Origin: an uncultured Actinomycetes bacterium
GTDB lineage: Bacteria > Actinomycetota > Actinomycetes > Nanopelagicales > Nanopelagicaceae
NCBI GenBank assembly: GCA_937876245.1
Contig: CALEGP010000003.1
Coordinates: forward strand, 16,871-80,870
DNA: 64,000 bases
Direction: 5' to 3'
The translations under genes and the position numbers were made by a program. Below are positions 11,353 to 20,753 of the stretch, piece after piece. The notes under the pieces are model-generated. The model saw only the letters and a list, made by a program, of their open reading frames with translations, did no database searches and was not told where the DNA came from. Position 1 is the stretch's first letter. Each line of letters starts with the position of its first letter.

Positions 11353-12066
11353 TTAAGCCTGAACGTTATCTCCACCATCACGAGAAATTGTTGGATCGAC
11401 TTGGATTCCAGGTCCCATTGTCGTAGAGATTGTGGCTTTACGAATGAAACGACCCTTTGAAGAGTTTGGCTTCGCACGCATAACCTCTTCAAGTGCTGCG
11501 GCGTAGTTCTCGGCTAGCTGTTCAGTCGTGAAAGATGTTTTACCAATTATGTAGTGAAGATTTGAATTCTTATCAACGCGGAATTCAATTTTTCCGCCCT
11601 TAATGTCAGACACGGCTTTTGCCACATTTGTTGTAACTGTGCCGGTCTTTGGGTTTGGCATCAGTCCTCGAGGTCCAAGAACCTTTCCTAAGCGCCCGAC
11701 CTTACCCATTAATTCTGGTGTTGAAACAACAGCATCATAATCAAGACGACCCTTTGAAACTTCTTCAATAAGTTCATCTGCGCCAACAATATCGGCGCCA
11801 GCTGCACGAGCTTCATCAGCGCGCTCTCCCCCTGCGAATACTAGAACGCGGGCAGTTTTGCCGGTTCCGTGTGGCAGATTTACTGTCGAGCGAATTGCCT
11901 GATCCGCCTTCTTTGGGTCAACACCAAGTAGTAGCGCTACTTCAACAGTGGCGTCATATTTGGTTGTGCTAGTTTCCTTAGCCAACTTAACAGCTTGGGA
12001 AGGCGTGTATAGAATCTTTTGATCGATCTTTGCAGCTGCCTCGTTATATTTTTTACTGCGCTTCAT
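11353..12066 (-). CDS. rplA: 50S ribosomal protein L1
   Basis: L1 forms the mobile stalk near the E site and in many bacteria represses its own operon. The 237-residue protein has normal length. Characteristic stretches are [11 protein letters not shown] at the start, [35 protein letters not shown] and the C-terminal [19 protein letters not shown]. It follows rplK by 85 bases in the nusG operon. No convincing terminator is seen before the rplJ promoter. Confidence 0.98.
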   Translation of the reverse strand: MKRSKKYNEAAAKIDQKILYTPSQAVKLAKETSTTKYDATVEVALLLGVDPKKADQAIRSTVNLPHGTGKTARVLVFAGGERADEARAAGADIVGADELIEEVSKGRLDYDAVVSTPELMGKVGRLGKVLGPRGLMPNPKTGTVTTNVAKAVSDIKGGKIEFRVDKNSNLHYIIGKTSFTTEQLAENYAAALEEVMRAKPNSSKGRFIRKATISTTMGPGIQVDPTISRDGGDNVQA

Positions 12067-12151
12067 TTCTTCTCCTTAATTTTCGACTAACAATTTGTTA
12101 GGCGGAGTTGTGGTTAACGAACCAGCGAGGTTCTCCCACGTTCTTTATTAA

Positions 12152-12580
12152 TTAACCGACAGTGATACCCATTGAACGAGCAGTACCGGCGATAATCAAA
12201 CTTGCGGCTTCAAGATCATTTGCATTCAAGTCAGCCATCTTGATCTTCGCAATCTCTTCAACCTGAGCTTTAGTAATGTTTGCCACCTTGGTTTTGTGTG
12301 GAATCGGTGAACCTTTTTCAACTCCGGCGGCTTTTAAGATCAAGCGAGATGCTGGTGGCGTCTTTGTGATAAATGTAAATGTCCGGTCTTCAAAGACTGT
12401 GATCTCAACTGGGATGATCTGGCCCTTTTGTGCCTCAGTCGCTGCGTTGTATGCCTTAACGAAGTCCATGATATTCACACCGTGCTGGCCAAGTGCTGGT
12501 CCAACAGGTGGTGCAGGTGTTGCTGCTCCAGCTTGAATCTGCAACTTAATAAGTGCCGTGATCTTCTTCTTCGGTGCCAT
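12152..12580 (-). CDS. rplK: 50S ribosomal protein L11
   Basis: L11 forms the GTPase-associated centre with 23S rRNA. It is 142 residues, with the proline-rich N-terminal switch region ([19 protein letters not shown]) and the C-terminal rRNA-binding domain ending [13 protein letters not shown] and [10 protein letters not shown]. It begins 28 bases after nusG and precedes rplA, the conserved order. Unambiguous. Confidence 0.98.
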   Translation of the reverse strand: MAPKKKITALIKLQIQAGAATPAPPVGPALGQHGVNIMDFVKAYNAATEAQKGQIIPVEITVFEDRTFTFITKTPPASRLILKAAGVEKGSPIPHKTKVANITKAQVEEIAKIKMADLNANDLEAASLIIAGTARSMGITVG

Positions 12581-12608
12581 TTTTCTTTTCCTTTTCTCTA
12601 TCTTCTAA

Positions 12609-13418
12609 TTAAATCTTTTGGACTTGGCTAAATGAAAGTTCTACTGGGGTTTCGCGACCGAAGATTGAAACCAAAACCTTCAGCTTTCCTTGTTCTGGCA
12701 TAATCTCAGAGATTGTGGCTGGCAATGTTGCGAATGGACCATCCATAACGGTTACAGATTCATTGATTTCGAAATCAATCATACGAATATCAATTTTGTC
12801 TGATTTCTTAACAGGACGTGGTGCCAGAATATTCTCAACTTCAGGCAAAGTAAGCGGTGAAGGATGATGGGCATTTCCGACGAAGCCAGTCACTCCTGGA
12901 GTATTTCGAACGCATGACCAAGACTCATCGGTAAGTTCCATTCGTACCAAGACATAGCCAGGGAAAACATTACGTTTTACCTGCTTACGTTGACCATTCT
13001 TGATTTCCATAACTTCTTCTTCTGGAACTTCCACTTGAAAAATATAATCTTCCATATTTAACGCGGTGATTCGGTTAGCAAGGTTGCCCTTAACCTTCTT
13101 CTCATATCCAGCGTATGAATGAACAACATACCAATCACCTGGTGCGCTACGTAGCGCTCGGCGGAACTCGGCATTTTCATCGTTCTCTTCTTCTGCCTCT
13201 TCGCCATCTTCCAGAGCAACTTCATCTTCAATTGCTGATATCGCTTCTTGGGTCCCAATAACTTCGTCTACGATTACTTCAGAAATGACTGGGCTCTCAA
13301 TATCTTCAGTGATAACCGTTGATGCGAGCGCGGCCTCAAAATCAATTCCTGAACTAGTTATATTCGTTGAGTCGGCAGGGGTGGGAGTATCTAGATTTTC
13401 TAAACCATCAAATGACAT
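12609..13418 (-). CDS. nusG: Transcription termination/antitermination factor NusG
   Basis: NusG binds RNA polymerase and couples transcription to translation or termination. The 269-residue protein has an acidic, low-complexity N-terminal region (about residues 1-85, rich in Glu and Asp), as in actinobacterial NusG. The NGN domain follows ([16 protein letters not shown] near residue 96), and then a C-terminal KOW domain ([15 protein letters not shown], ending [10 protein letters not shown]). It lies between secE and rplK, the conserved order. Confidence 0.96.
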   Translation of the reverse strand: MSFDGLENLDTPTPADSTNITSSGIDFEAALASTVITEDIESPVISEVIVDEVIGTQEAISAIEDEVALEDGEEAEEENDENAEFRRALRSAPGDWYVVHSYAGYEKKVKGNLANRITALNMEDYIFQVEVPEEEVMEIKNGQRKQVKRNVFPGYVLVRMELTDESWSCVRNTPGVTGFVGNAHHPSPLTLPEVENILAPRPVKKSDKIDIRMIDFEINESVTVMDGPFATLPATISEIMPEQGKLKVLVSIFGRETPVELSFSQVQKI

Positions 13419-13430
13419 TAGATTCCCTCC

Positions 13431-13673
13431 TTACCCAAATACCCAGAAAACAATTTTTGTTAATATCAAGTCAAAAACTGAAACTACGGCGATAACGAAA
13501 CCTACGAATACCAAAACTACTGCTGTATAGGTTGTGAGTTGGTTGCGAGTTGGCCAAACAACTTTACGAAGTTCGGAAACAACTTGGCGATAGAAAAGGC
13601 CAATTCGACCAAAGAGCCCTAGAGCTTCTTGGTCTGTGTTGTGTGATGGATCTTTCTCATCAACCACGTTCAC
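13431..13673 (-). CDS. secE: Preprotein translocase subunit SecE
   Basis: A small essential clamp of the SecYEG export channel. The 80-residue protein has a soluble N-terminus, the conserved amphipathic helix FYRQVVSELRKVVWPTRNQL, and a single C-terminal membrane segment. It starts at a GTG at 13673 with AGAGG upstream. It sits between tRNA-Trp and nusG, the usual bacterial context. Confidence 0.96.
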   Translation of the reverse strand: MNVVDEKDPSHNTDQEALGLFGRIGLFYRQVVSELRKVVWPTRNQLTTYTAVVLVFVGFVIAVVSVFDLILTKIVFWVFG

Positions 13674-13743
13674 TACCTCTTTCCTATTTATTACTTCCTA
13701 ATACAACTCTTGATTCTTGCAACTATTTCCTGCAAGTTAATTG

Positions 13744-13817
13744 CAGGGCAGGAGGGACTTGAACCCCCAACCGCCGGTTTTGGAGACCGGAACTCTGGCC
13801 AGTTGAGCTACTGCCCT
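13744..13817 (-). tRNA. tRNA-Trp (CCA)
   Basis: A complete cloverleaf on the minus strand. The acceptor AGGGCAG pairs with CTGCCCT, the D-arm is GCTC..GAGT, and the anticodon loop is TCTCCAAAA with anticodon CCA inside a perfect stem. The T-loop is GTTCAAGTC. The discriminator is G and the 3' CCA is not fully encoded. It lies just upstream of secE, as in many bacteria. Confidence 0.97.
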
Positions 13818-13936
13818 TCGAGCGTTACTTAAGTCAGGTAGACATGCGTCAGCATGACCTAATGCAAGCGCCAGAATGCGGAGTGTAGAGCGTCTAGGGC
13901 TCCAGAGTAAAACTGAGAGTGGCATACTCACCCACT

Positions 13937-15145
13937 ATGAGCGCAAAACCAAGAATTTCTCGCAGAATCGCAGCAATCGCAGAATCAGCCACTTTAGCCG
14001 TTGATGGAAAGGCCAAAGCCCTTAAAGCTGCCGGTCGCCCGGTTATCGGATTCGGCGCAGGAGAGCCAGATTTTCCAACGCCTAGTTACATTGTTCAGGC
14101 TGCTGCCGAGGCTGCTGCAAAACCAGCAAACCATCGCTACACACCTACTCCGGGCCTGCCAGAACTCCGCAACGCCATTGTTGCAAAAACCCTGCGTGAT
14201 TCAAATTATGTAATTACTGTCGACCAAGTACTTGTAACCAACGGTGGCAAGCAAGCGGTATACGAATCTTTCGCCTCAATTATAGATCCGGGCGACGAAG
14301 TAATTTTGCCAGCGCCTTACTGGACGACTTATCCGGAGTGCATCAAATTAGCCGGCGGAACTGTCATTGAAGTTTTTGCGGATGAATCACAAAATTACTT
14401 AGTTACAGTTGAACAACTTGAAGCTGCTCGCACTGCGAAAACCAAAGCCTTACTATTTTGCTCGCCTTCGAATCCAACGGGTTCGGTTTACTCAGCTGAT
14501 CAAGTCAAAGCAATTGGTGAATGGGCTCTTGAACATGGCATCTGGGTAATCTCTGATGAGATTTACGAACACCTACTTTACGATGGCGTTAAAGCTCCAA
14601 GTCTTCCGGTACTTGTTCCAGAAATGGCCGATCAAACAATTATTTTGAATGGTGTTGCAAAAACTTATGCGATGACTGGTTGGCGCGTTGGTTGGATGAT
14701 CGGACCGAGAGATGTAATCAAGGCCGCGACTAACTTGCAGTCACACCTAACTTCAAATGTTTCAAACGTATCTCAACATGCAGCAATCGCTGCTCTTACT
14801 GGTGATTTATCAGCAGTCCATGAAATGGGAGTTGCATTCAATAGGCGTCGCAAACTTATTGTTGAGTTACTAAATAAAATTCCTGGCGTAATCTGTCCAA
14901 CGCCGACCGGCGCCTTCTATGTTTATCCATCAGTAAAAGGCATTCTTGGCAGAGAAATACGAGGCAAACGGCCACAGAGTTCAGCTGAACTTGCTGCGCT
15001 GATTCTGGATGAAGTTGAGGTAGCGGCTGTTCCTGGTGAAGCATTTGGGCCTTCTGGCTATCTACGTTTTTCCTACGCGCTTGGTGATGAGGATATTGTC
15101 GAAGGTATCGGGCGTATAGCAAAATTACTTGGAGAAGCTAAGTAA
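13937..15145 (+). CDS. aspC: Pyridoxal-phosphate aminotransferase, aspartate aminotransferase type
   Basis: A fold-type I class I/II aminotransferase of about 402 residues, most likely aspartate aminotransferase (aspartate + 2-oxoglutarate to oxaloacetate + glutamate). Visible features are [12 protein letters not shown] near the N-terminus, the SNPTGSVYS motif, the Schiff-base lysine at about residue 242 in [16 protein letters not shown], and the C-terminal [12 protein letters not shown]. The ATG at 13937 is chosen because homologues begin close to this point; a GTG at 13919 is possible. A tRNA-Trp-adjacent aspC is the normal actinobacterial context. It converges with murB with a one-base gap. 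Confidence 0.93.
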   Translation: MSAKPRISRRIAAIAESATLAVDGKAKALKAAGRPVIGFGAGEPDFPTPSYIVQAAAEAAAKPANHRYTPTPGLPELRNAIVAKTLRDSNYVITVDQVLVTNGGKQAVYESFASIIDPGDEVILPAPYWTTYPECIKLAGGTVIEVFADESQNYLVTVEQLEAARTAKTKALLFCSPSNPTGSVYSADQVKAIGEWALEHGIWVISDEIYEHLLYDGVKAPSLPVLVPEMADQTIILNGVAKTYAMTGWRVGWMIGPRDVIKAATNLQSHLTSNVSNVSQHAAIAALTGDLSAVHEMGVAFNRRRKLIVELLNKIPGVICPTPTGAFYVYPSVKGILGREIRGKRPQSSAELAALILDEVEVAAVPGEAFGPSGYLRFSYALGDEDIVEGIGRIAKLLGEAK

Positions 15146-15146
15146 T

Positions 15147-16166
15147 TTAAAGACTTAAACCAATTAACTGAACTTCAGATTGCAACATAATTCCAAATTT
15201 TTCCATAACTTTTTTCTGGGCAAATTTTGCAAGCTCGATTAAATCAAGGGCAGTTGCATCTCCAGCATTTGAAAGTGCCAATACGTGCTTCGGTGAAATT
15301 TGTGCTCCCGCCAAACGATCGCCTTTATGGACCCCGGCGCTCTCCATTAGCCAAGCCGCCGAAGTTTTAATCATGCCGTTGGACATCTCCCAACGTGGGG
15401 CCTGGCTAGGTAATTGATCAGCAATTTTCTTATCGAGTATCGGATTCATAAAAAATGAACCTGCCGAATTGATGCCCATTCCAGCCAACATTCCTTTTGC
15501 ATTGCGCAATTTCAGCACGGCATTACGCACATCCTTGATAGCAACCCGGGCCCCGATTTCGACACCTAGTTCCATTGCTAGTTCGGCATATCCAATTGGT
15601 AGTGAAGTTTCTCCGTTACGTAATTGGAAAGTAACATCCAAAATTACATAGCGTCCGGCGGCACTTTTGAAAACTGAGCCCCGATAACTAAATTCGCATT
15701 CGCTTGCCGCAAAAGTTTTTACTTTATCTTCTTGTCGGTCAAAAGTGCGCACCTTGGCGATTACTTCTGACACATCGTGTCCATAAGCTCCAATATTTTG
15801 AATTGGTGCCCCACCTACGGTTCCAGGAATTCCACTTAGCGACTCAAGATTGGCAAGGCCTTTTTCCATTGTAAAATTAACGAACTCATCCCAATCACTT
15901 CCGGCGCTTACTGTTAGCGTTCCACCGCTACAAGCATCGATCTCATATGTATTTCCTGTTATCTCAACTTTTATAACAGTGCCAGAAAAACCATCATCGC
16001 TCATTAAGATATTGGAGCCGCCGCCTAAAATTAATATCGGAGTACTGGATCTATCAGCTTCCCTGACGGCATTAATTAACTCGACCTCGGTCTTAACGTG
16101 AATAATGCTTTTGGCCGGGCCACCAACACCTAATGTGGTGAACCCAGATAAATCGTTGTTGGCCAT
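15147..16166 (-). CDS. murB: UDP-N-acetylenolpyruvoylglucosamine reductase
   Basis: MurB uses NADPH and FAD to reduce UDP-GlcNAc-enolpyruvate to UDP-MurNAc, the second committed step of peptidoglycan synthesis. The 339-residue protein shows the FAD-binding segment ILGGGSNILMSDDGFSG, the SGIPGTVGGAPIQNIGAYGHD loop region and the catalytic-serine region INSAGSFFMNP. The length and motifs fit the actinobacterial form. It is downstream of the glycosyltransferase-like gene on the same strand. Confidence 0.96.
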   Translation of the reverse strand: MANNDLSGFTTLGVGGPAKSIIHVKTEVELINAVREADRSSTPILILGGGSNILMSDDGFSGTVIKVEITGNTYEIDACSGGTLTVSAGSDWDEFVNFTMEKGLANLESLSGIPGTVGGAPIQNIGAYGHDVSEVIAKVRTFDRQEDKVKTFAASECEFSYRGSVFKSAAGRYVILDVTFQLRNGETSLPIGYAELAMELGVEIGARVAIKDVRNAVLKLRNAKGMLAGMGINSAGSFFMNPILDKKIADQLPSQAPRWEMSNGMIKTSAAWLMESAGVHKGDRLAGAQISPKHVLALSNAGDATALDLIELAKFAQKKVMEKFGIMLQSEVQLIGLSL

Positions 16167-16175
16167 GGCTCAAGG

Positions 16176-16928
16176 TTACCTGCGAGGCGACAATATTTCT
16201 GTTTTACCTCGAAAGCGCTGAAGTATCCGATCATAATTTTTCTTGGACTGTTCCTCGCGATATTCAGGATCGGTGTCGTAGTAACCGTGATGGCGCCCCT
16301 GACTTAGGGGCAGCTCCAATTGCCACAATCGACCGCGAGCCTGTCGCAATTTCAATCCAAATTCGATATCTGCATTTCGATAATAGACGGCTCGAATATT
16401 AAAAGCTCCAGCCTCTATGGCGTGCTCTCGATTCAGCCCAAGGAAATAACTAAAAAGTACGTCGACTTCACCTACGCCTCTATCGTCCACGCTGCGCCAT
16501 TGGTCTTCAACGTTCACCAGTCCGCCGCGCCAACCAACTGCACTAAATTCATTTTCAGATAATTTATCGAGAACCGGAGTAATTGCATCCCCCATCAAGA
16601 TAGTCGATGGATCCATAACAATTACATGAGGTGAATTAGAGAGTTTAAGCATGGAATTTACTGCTTCGCCCCAACCGACGCCCTCTGATATTTGAATCAC
16701 ATAAGTTCGTGCATCAACGATCGATGCTATTTGGTTTAGCTCAGGAGTGCCGGAAATAATTAGGTAGATGGCGACATCATCCTTGGAGTTCATTTTCACG
16801 GAATTTATCGAATTTACTACATCTTCTAAATAGCTATCAGCATAAATTAATACCGTAGCTCGAAAAGTTTTCGTACTAAATTTACGCAAATCGCCAATTC
16901 TTTTGTAAGTCTTAAAAGACACGCTCAT
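16176..16928 (-). CDS. Glycosyltransferase family 2-like protein
   Basis: A 250-residue protein with a GT-A-like pattern: an N-terminal beta strand ATVLIYADS, an aspartate-containing motif HVIVMDPSTILMGDA (residues about 105-119) replacing the usual DxD, and later WRGGLVNVED and NADIEFGLKLRQARG. The last resembles the ED-type motif after which the base acts. No membrane segment is seen. It overlaps the MaoC-type gene upstream by four bases and precedes murB, so a role in envelope glycan assembly is plausible but not shown. The substrate cannot be read from sequence. Confidence 0.6.
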   Translation of the reverse strand: MSVSFKTYKRIGDLRKFSTKTFRATVLIYADSYLEDVVNSINSVKMNSKDDVAIYLIISGTPELNQIASIVDARTYVIQISEGVGWGEAVNSMLKLSNSPHVIVMDPSTILMGDAITPVLDKLSENEFSAVGWRGGLVNVEDQWRSVDDRGVGEVDVLFSYFLGLNREHAIEAGAFNIRAVYYRNADIEFGLKLRQARGRLWQLELPLSQGRHHGYYDTDPEYREEQSKKNYDRILQRFRGKTEILSPRR

Positions 16929-17326
16929 TGGAGTTTGATTACACCCTTTGCCACACCTAAGACTTTTACTTCGTTACACATCGCCAGAAGCTCAATCTTG
17001 GCTCGGCCATCGCTTATCTCGCCTACTTTGCCGGAAATAATTAGGGAAACATCAGTATTAGCTGGCACAACAACAGGCTTAATGAACTTGGCAGAGAATT
17101 CGAGAACATTTTCAGGACCAGAAATATCTGACAAAAATTTTCCTGCTAAAGCCATGGTTAACATGCCGTGGGCAATTACATCGGGCAAGCCGACAGATTT
17201 AGCAAAAGCTTCATCTTGGTGGATTGGATTTTGATCGCCGCTTGCATTTGCATATTTAACTAATAGCGCACGATTGATAACATAAGTTTCTTCTGAAATT
17301 TCTAGACCTTCAACTATTTTAGTCAT
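16925..17326 (-). CDS. MaoC-like hot-dog dehydratase, HadB-type subunit
   Basis: A 133-residue MaoC-type (R)-specific hydratase/dehydratase. The catalytic Asp/His signature is visible in ASGDQNPIHQDEAFAKSVGLPD followed by IAHGMLTMALAGKFLSD. The ATG at 17326 overlaps the upstream stop as ATGA, which decides the start; an upstream in-frame ATG at 17350 has no such support. With the next gene it forms the two-subunit 3-hydroxyacyl dehydratase pair known as HadA/HadB in mycobacteria, next to rpmG. The acyl substrate is unknown here. Confidence 0.88.
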   Translation of the reverse strand: MTKIVEGLEISEETYVINRALLVKYANASGDQNPIHQDEAFAKSVGLPDVIAHGMLTMALAGKFLSDISGPENVLEFSAKFIKPVVVPANTDVSLIISGKVGEISDGRAKIELLAMCNEVKVLGVAKGVIKLQ

Positions 17327-17706
17327 GCTCTGACCACCAAGGTGGACCAAGTTGAAACTACCAATTGGGTATCCGCGTGCAAATCAGATCGAACCGTTAC
17401 AATTTCATTTCCAGCTACGTTGCGAGCGCTTTCGATAGTTGAAGAACAAATAAAGACATCACCAGGGACTATCGCGCGATTGAGTACAAATTTTTGCTCA
17501 CCATGAACTACTCGAGTCCAGTCCAATCCACTGTCTTGCAAAAGCGATTGCGACTGATCAAGAGTTATTGAAATCGTGAAAGTCGGAGGGGCAACATCGA
17601 AATTTGTTTCACCGATTACTTCGGCAAACTTTCTTATTGCTTGCTCTGTAACCGTTACAGACTCGGCACTAGTGAAAGTGCGCCCGACTAGGTCGGGGTT
17701 CAGCAT
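17323..17706 (-). CDS. MaoC-like dehydratase, HadA-type (FAS1-like) subunit
   Basis: A 127-residue hot-dog protein starting MLNPDLVGRTFTSAES, matching the N-terminal half of MaoC dehydratases that lack the full catalytic motif and pair with a catalytic partner. GETNFDVAPPTFTISI and VVHGEQKFVLNRAIVPGD are typical stretches. It lies between rpmG and the HadB-type gene and overlaps the latter by four bases. The rpmG-hadA-hadB-murB order is conserved in Actinobacteria. The likely role is dehydration in fatty acid elongation (inference). Confidence 0.87.
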   Translation of the reverse strand: MLNPDLVGRTFTSAESVTVTEQAIRKFAEVIGETNFDVAPPTFTISITLDQSQSLLQDSGLDWTRVVHGEQKFVLNRAIVPGDVFICSSTIESARNVAGNEIVTVRSDLHADTQLVVSTWSTLVVRA

Positions 17707-17710
17707 CGGA

Positions 17711-17881
17711 TTAGCGAGTCTCGCGGTGAACTGTCGAGAGCTTGCAACGAGGGCAGAACTTCTTTAGTTCAAGACGGTCTGGGTCGTTGCGGCGATTTTT
17801 CTTCGTAATATAATTACGCTCTTTGCACTCAACGCAGGCCATAGTTATCTTTGGACGTACATCCGAACTCTTACTTGCCAT
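17711..17881 (-). CDS. rpmG: 50S ribosomal protein L33
   Basis: A 56-residue basic protein beginning [16 protein letters not shown]. It contains two CxxC pairs (Cys16/Cys19 and Cys43/Cys46), so it is the zinc-binding L33 form. It ends [16 protein letters not shown], the usual family C-terminus. It sits between tRNA-Met and the hadA-type gene, the conserved actinobacterial position. GGAG-type bases precede the ATG. Confidence 0.96.
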   Translation of the reverse strand: MASKSSDVRPKITMACVECKERNYITKKNRRNDPDRLELKKFCPRCKLSTVHRETR

Positions 17882-17948
17882 GGTGGTGCTCCTTCTTCAT
17901 TAAGAGCGCTAGGTTACTTCAAACCTGCGCATTTCGAAAAATTACTAG

Positions 17949-18022
17949 TAGCGGAGGCCGGATTTGAACCGGCGACACAACGATTATGAGCCGTTTGCTC
18001 TACCAAGCTGAGCTACCCCGCC
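17949..18022 (-). tRNA. tRNA-Met (CAT), elongator type
   Basis: A cloverleaf on the minus strand: acceptor GGCGGGG with CTCCGCT (two G-T pairs), a D-arm with AGCTCAGCTTGGTAGAGC, anticodon loop CTCATAA, and T-loop GTTCAAATC. The anticodon stem lacks the three G-C pairs of initiator tRNA, so this is an elongator tRNA. A lysidine-modified tRNA-Ile cannot be fully excluded from sequence alone. Confidence 0.93.
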
Positions 18023-18051
18023 AAGGGTCATGCGTGGAAAATACTTATCCG

Positions 18052-18124
18052 AGCCCCCCAACGGAATCGAACCGTTGACCTCTTCCTTACCATGGAAACG
18101 CTCTACCAACTGAGCTAGGGGGGC
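18052..18124 (-). tRNA. tRNA-Thr (GGT)
   Basis: A cloverleaf on the minus strand with acceptor GCCCCCC / GGGGGGC, D-arm AGCTCAGTTGGTAGAGC, anticodon loop ATGGTAA (anticodon GGT) and T-loop GTTCGATTC. It lies 29 bases upstream of tRNA-Met on the same strand, so the two are probably cotranscribed with rpmG. Confidence 0.96.
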
Positions 18125-18179
18125 AGTAGAAGTAGAGGGCGAGCCTACAACCACTCTCGGAATGGGAGAAATTTCCACA

Positions 18180-19412
18180 TTACCTAGACCGAAAGTAATT
18201 ACGAATTCGTTGCCGAAGAGTAAGAATTGGCTTTGTTGACCGTGAAATCTGTGCCCCAATTCGAGCCCTTTGCTCGATTGGTGAAATTTTGAGTAATTGA
18301 TTCATTGCAGGTTCTCCCGGTGTAAGAACGCTATGGAGAGCAGGTGAGGATTCATCTAGTGAATCAGCGATGATTGTGATGTTCGAAACTAAAGATATCC
18401 CCCGGATGATTTGTTCCTGCTCAACTTTTCCAGAGATCTCCATCAAAGAATCCGCGAGTGCTGCCCCCGCAAGTCTGGCATCTTCGATTGCTGACTGGGC
18501 CTCATTGCCGCTTCTTGCGTTCCGAATTTGATCAGCTTTTGAACTCACGGCAAAACTTACCGTCGAAAGCGCTTGGGCGATTTCTCGCCGAACTTTATCT
18601 TCGATTCCACTAGTCACAGACAAATCAAAAAGCGTGCGAGCGATTGTTCGAACCTGGACAACTGTATGTTCTATTGCGACTCCTCGAATATAAAGTCCTT
18701 GTGCTTGCGCTTTTGCCTTATCTGAAGTTTGGAACCATTTTGCATGACTGCGCGCCTCAATCGCCTGTGCTCGCAAGCCCGGAATATCTTCGGCTAACAA
18801 TCTAGCTCTTGCTAACCACTTACCTGATTGAGTTTGGGTAAACCCCATCGCGACTCCCTCAGACATATCCCCCAATAATTTCGCGCACTTACTTGCGAGT
18901 GTAGTAACTTGATCGATAGTTCGTGCAGTTGGAGTTTTTGCATGTGAGAAATAGGAAAAAATAATTGCAACACCAGCACCAATTAAAGTAGATGAGAGTC
19001 TGGAAAATGCCGTGCTCTCATTAAGTCCTGGATGAATAACAATTAAGGCTGTGACCGGAACATTAACTGAAGCCACATCACCCAAATGCAGCGCTCTTGC
19101 CAAAATAGAACACAGAAGTACTGTCATGGCTATTGAGACAAATCCAAAACTGAAAAGCGAAACACATGTCAAAGCGACTCCGGCGCCAATCGTTGTTCCA
19201 ACAATTTGGCCAAACCCTTCGCGAACTGACTTATATAGCGATATTCGAATACTAAGAGCGCAGATAATTGCGGCAACAAGCCCACCGTCCCTAATCATTA
19301 AATCACCCGCTTTCCAGGCAACTCCGGAGGCGATCGCGGTAACCAAAATTTGTCTTACCCAGATGCTCCGGTCAGCGAAAAGCTTTCTTACTCGTTTCCA
19401 GCGGTTTCGCAT
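18180..19412 (-). CDS. FUSC / aromatic-acid-exporter-like membrane protein
   Basis: A 410-residue protein. Residues about 20-165 hold several membrane helices (for example WVRQILVTAIASGVAWKAG and IVGTTIGAGVALTCVSLFSF). A long soluble, helical C-terminal half follows. This layout fits FUSC/ArAE-type proteins, which are linked to export of aromatic or other small compounds. No specific substrate can be read. The ATG at 19412 is preferred over an in-frame TTG at 19418. The gene is downstream of no obvious operon partner and diverges from msrB. Confidence 0.7.
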   Translation of the reverse strand: MRNRWKRVRKLFADRSIWVRQILVTAIASGVAWKAGDLMIRDGGLVAAIICALSIRISLYKSVREGFGQIVGTTIGAGVALTCVSLFSFGFVSIAMTVLLCSILARALHLGDVASVNVPVTALIVIHPGLNESTAFSRLSSTLIGAGVAIIFSYFSHAKTPTARTIDQVTTLASKCAKLLGDMSEGVAMGFTQTQSGKWLARARLLAEDIPGLRAQAIEARSHAKWFQTSDKAKAQAQGLYIRGVAIEHTVVQVRTIARTLFDLSVTSGIEDKVRREIAQALSTVSFAVSSKADQIRNARSGNEAQSAIEDARLAGAALADSLMEISGKVEQEQIIRGISLVSNITIIADSLDESSPALHSVLTPGEPAMNQLLKISPIEQRARIGAQISRSTKPILTLRQRIRNYFRSR

Positions 19413-19463
19413 GGACAAATTCTAGCTATGGCAGAGCCGACTAATTTTGTGTAAAATGCCAAA

Positions 19464-19892
19464 ATGCCTAGCCAAATAAGCGAAGATACCAATTATCCAG
19501 TCAAAATCGATGAGACTGCGCTTGCCAGCAAAATCGACCAACTCTCATACGAAGTTTTACGTCAAGGTGCAACCGAACGACCATTTACTGGCGAATACAA
19601 CGACAGCGACAAAATTGGTAGCTACCGCTGCAAAGCTTGCAATAACGAGCTATTTAAAAGTGAGACAAAATTCCACTCTGGTTGTGGTTGGCCCTCTTTC
19701 TATGCGCCCACTAAAGATGATGCTGTTGTTCTAATCGAAGATCGCACACTTGGCATGCGAGTTCGTACCGAAGTTCGATGCGCAAATTGTGGGTCGCACC
19801 TTGGTCATGTTTTCGAAGGCGAAGGATACGAAGTTCCAACAGACCAGCGGTGGTGCATTAATTCTGTTTCTCTAATTCTTGAGGAAAACTAA
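19464..19892 (+). CDS. msrB: Peptide-methionine (R)-S-oxide reductase MsrB
   Basis: MsrB repairs R-sulfoxides of methionine in oxidised proteins. The 142-residue protein has the four zinc cysteines (Cys56, Cys59, Cys106, Cys109), the HSGCGWPSF signature and the catalytic cysteine in RWCINSVSL (Cys131). The length matches single-domain MsrB. It ends at a bidirectional hairpin terminator shared with the convergent SDR gene. Confidence 0.97.
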   Translation: MPSQISEDTNYPVKIDETALASKIDQLSYEVLRQGATERPFTGEYNDSDKIGSYRCKACNNELFKSETKFHSGCGWPSFYAPTKDDAVVLIEDRTLGMRVRTEVRCANCGSHLGHVFEGEGYEVPTDQRWCINSVSLILEEN

Positions 19893-19924
19893 AAATTATT
19901 TAGGAATTTGTTGTTATTAAATAT

Positions 19925-19956
19925 AAAAGGTCCCCTGCTGTTGCCGAGGACCTTTT
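19925..19956. terminator. Bidirectional terminator between msrB and the SDR gene
   Basis: A perfect 9-bp inverted repeat AAAAGGTCC / GGACCTTTT around a 14-base loop, flanked by T on the right and A on the left. It sits between two convergent genes and can serve both. Confidence 0.75.
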
Positions 19957-19965
19957 GGTTAAGTT

Positions 19966-20727
19966 TTAGAATTGAATGCCGCGAGTCAGTGCACCGTCCA
20001 CTACTAAGTTGGTACCAGAAATACGTGATGCGAGTGGACTAGCTAACATAGTTACTGCGAATGCCTGCTCTTCTGGAGTTCCAAATCGTCCAGTTGGATT
20101 TAATCCCATAGCCAACTTGAAAAGATCAGGATTGCCTTCTTCTATATTTTCCCAAACACCACCAGGAAAATAAGTATTACCTGGTGAAACAGTATTAGCA
20201 CGAATATTTTTAGCAGCCAGCGAGAAGGCAAGATGTGCCGTATAAGCGATAATTGCCGTCTTAGCCGTTCCATAAGGTCCACCAGCAAAATCCGCCTCGC
20301 GTCCCGAGACGCTCGAAATATTAATTATTGAAGCGCTCTTGCTTTTTTCAAGATATGGAATTGCTGCCGTACAGGTTCGAACGGTATGCATGACATCAAT
20401 ATTCAATGAAGCTTGCCAATTTTCTTCACTTTCAGGAATCGCCAAGGCGCTTACGTTACAAACAACAATATCTAACCCGCCTAGCTCCTTTGCAGAATCA
20501 TTGACCCATTTTTCTAATTTTGCGGCATCTCCAACATCGACTGACGAACCTATAACTTTCGATCCGCTCTTACTTAAATCCGATTCTGTCTTCTTGACTT
20601 CATCAGTATTGCGAGCACAGAAGGCAACATTTACTCCTTCGCCAATCAACGCCTCAACAATTGCCCGACCGATTCCCTTTGTGCCTCCGGTAACTATCGC
20701 GTTCATGCCCTTCATTTTTAGATCCAT
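19966..20727 (-). CDS. SDR-family oxidoreductase
   Basis: A classical short-chain dehydrogenase/reductase of 253 residues. The nucleotide motif TGGTKGIG is at residues 13-20, and the catalytic Ser138/139, Tyr152 and Lys156 are in INISSVSG and PYGTAK. The typical NNAG motif is replaced by CNVSAL. It ends GTNLVVDGALTRGIQF. It follows the acetamidase gene on the same strand with a 26-base gap, so cotranscription is likely. The substrate is unknown; a role in small hydroxy-acid or sugar metabolism fits the neighbours. Confidence 0.8.
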   Translation of the reverse strand: MDLKMKGMNAIVTGGTKGIGRAIVEALIGEGVNVAFCARNTDEVKKTESDLSKSGSKVIGSSVDVGDAAKLEKWVNDSAKELGGLDIVVCNVSALAIPESEENWQASLNIDVMHTVRTCTAAIPYLEKSKSASIINISSVSGREADFAGGPYGTAKTAIIAYTAHLAFSLAAKNIRANTVSPGNTYFPGGVWENIEEGNPDLFKLAMGLNPTGRFGTPEEQAFAVTMLASPLASRISGTNLVVDGALTRGIQF

Positions 20728-20753
20728 TTTGGTCCTTTTCTTATTTAGTTGGT

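Noticed and set aside
17949..18022. Initiator tRNA-Met
   Set aside because: The anticodon stem lacks the three consecutive G-C pairs typical of initiator tRNA.
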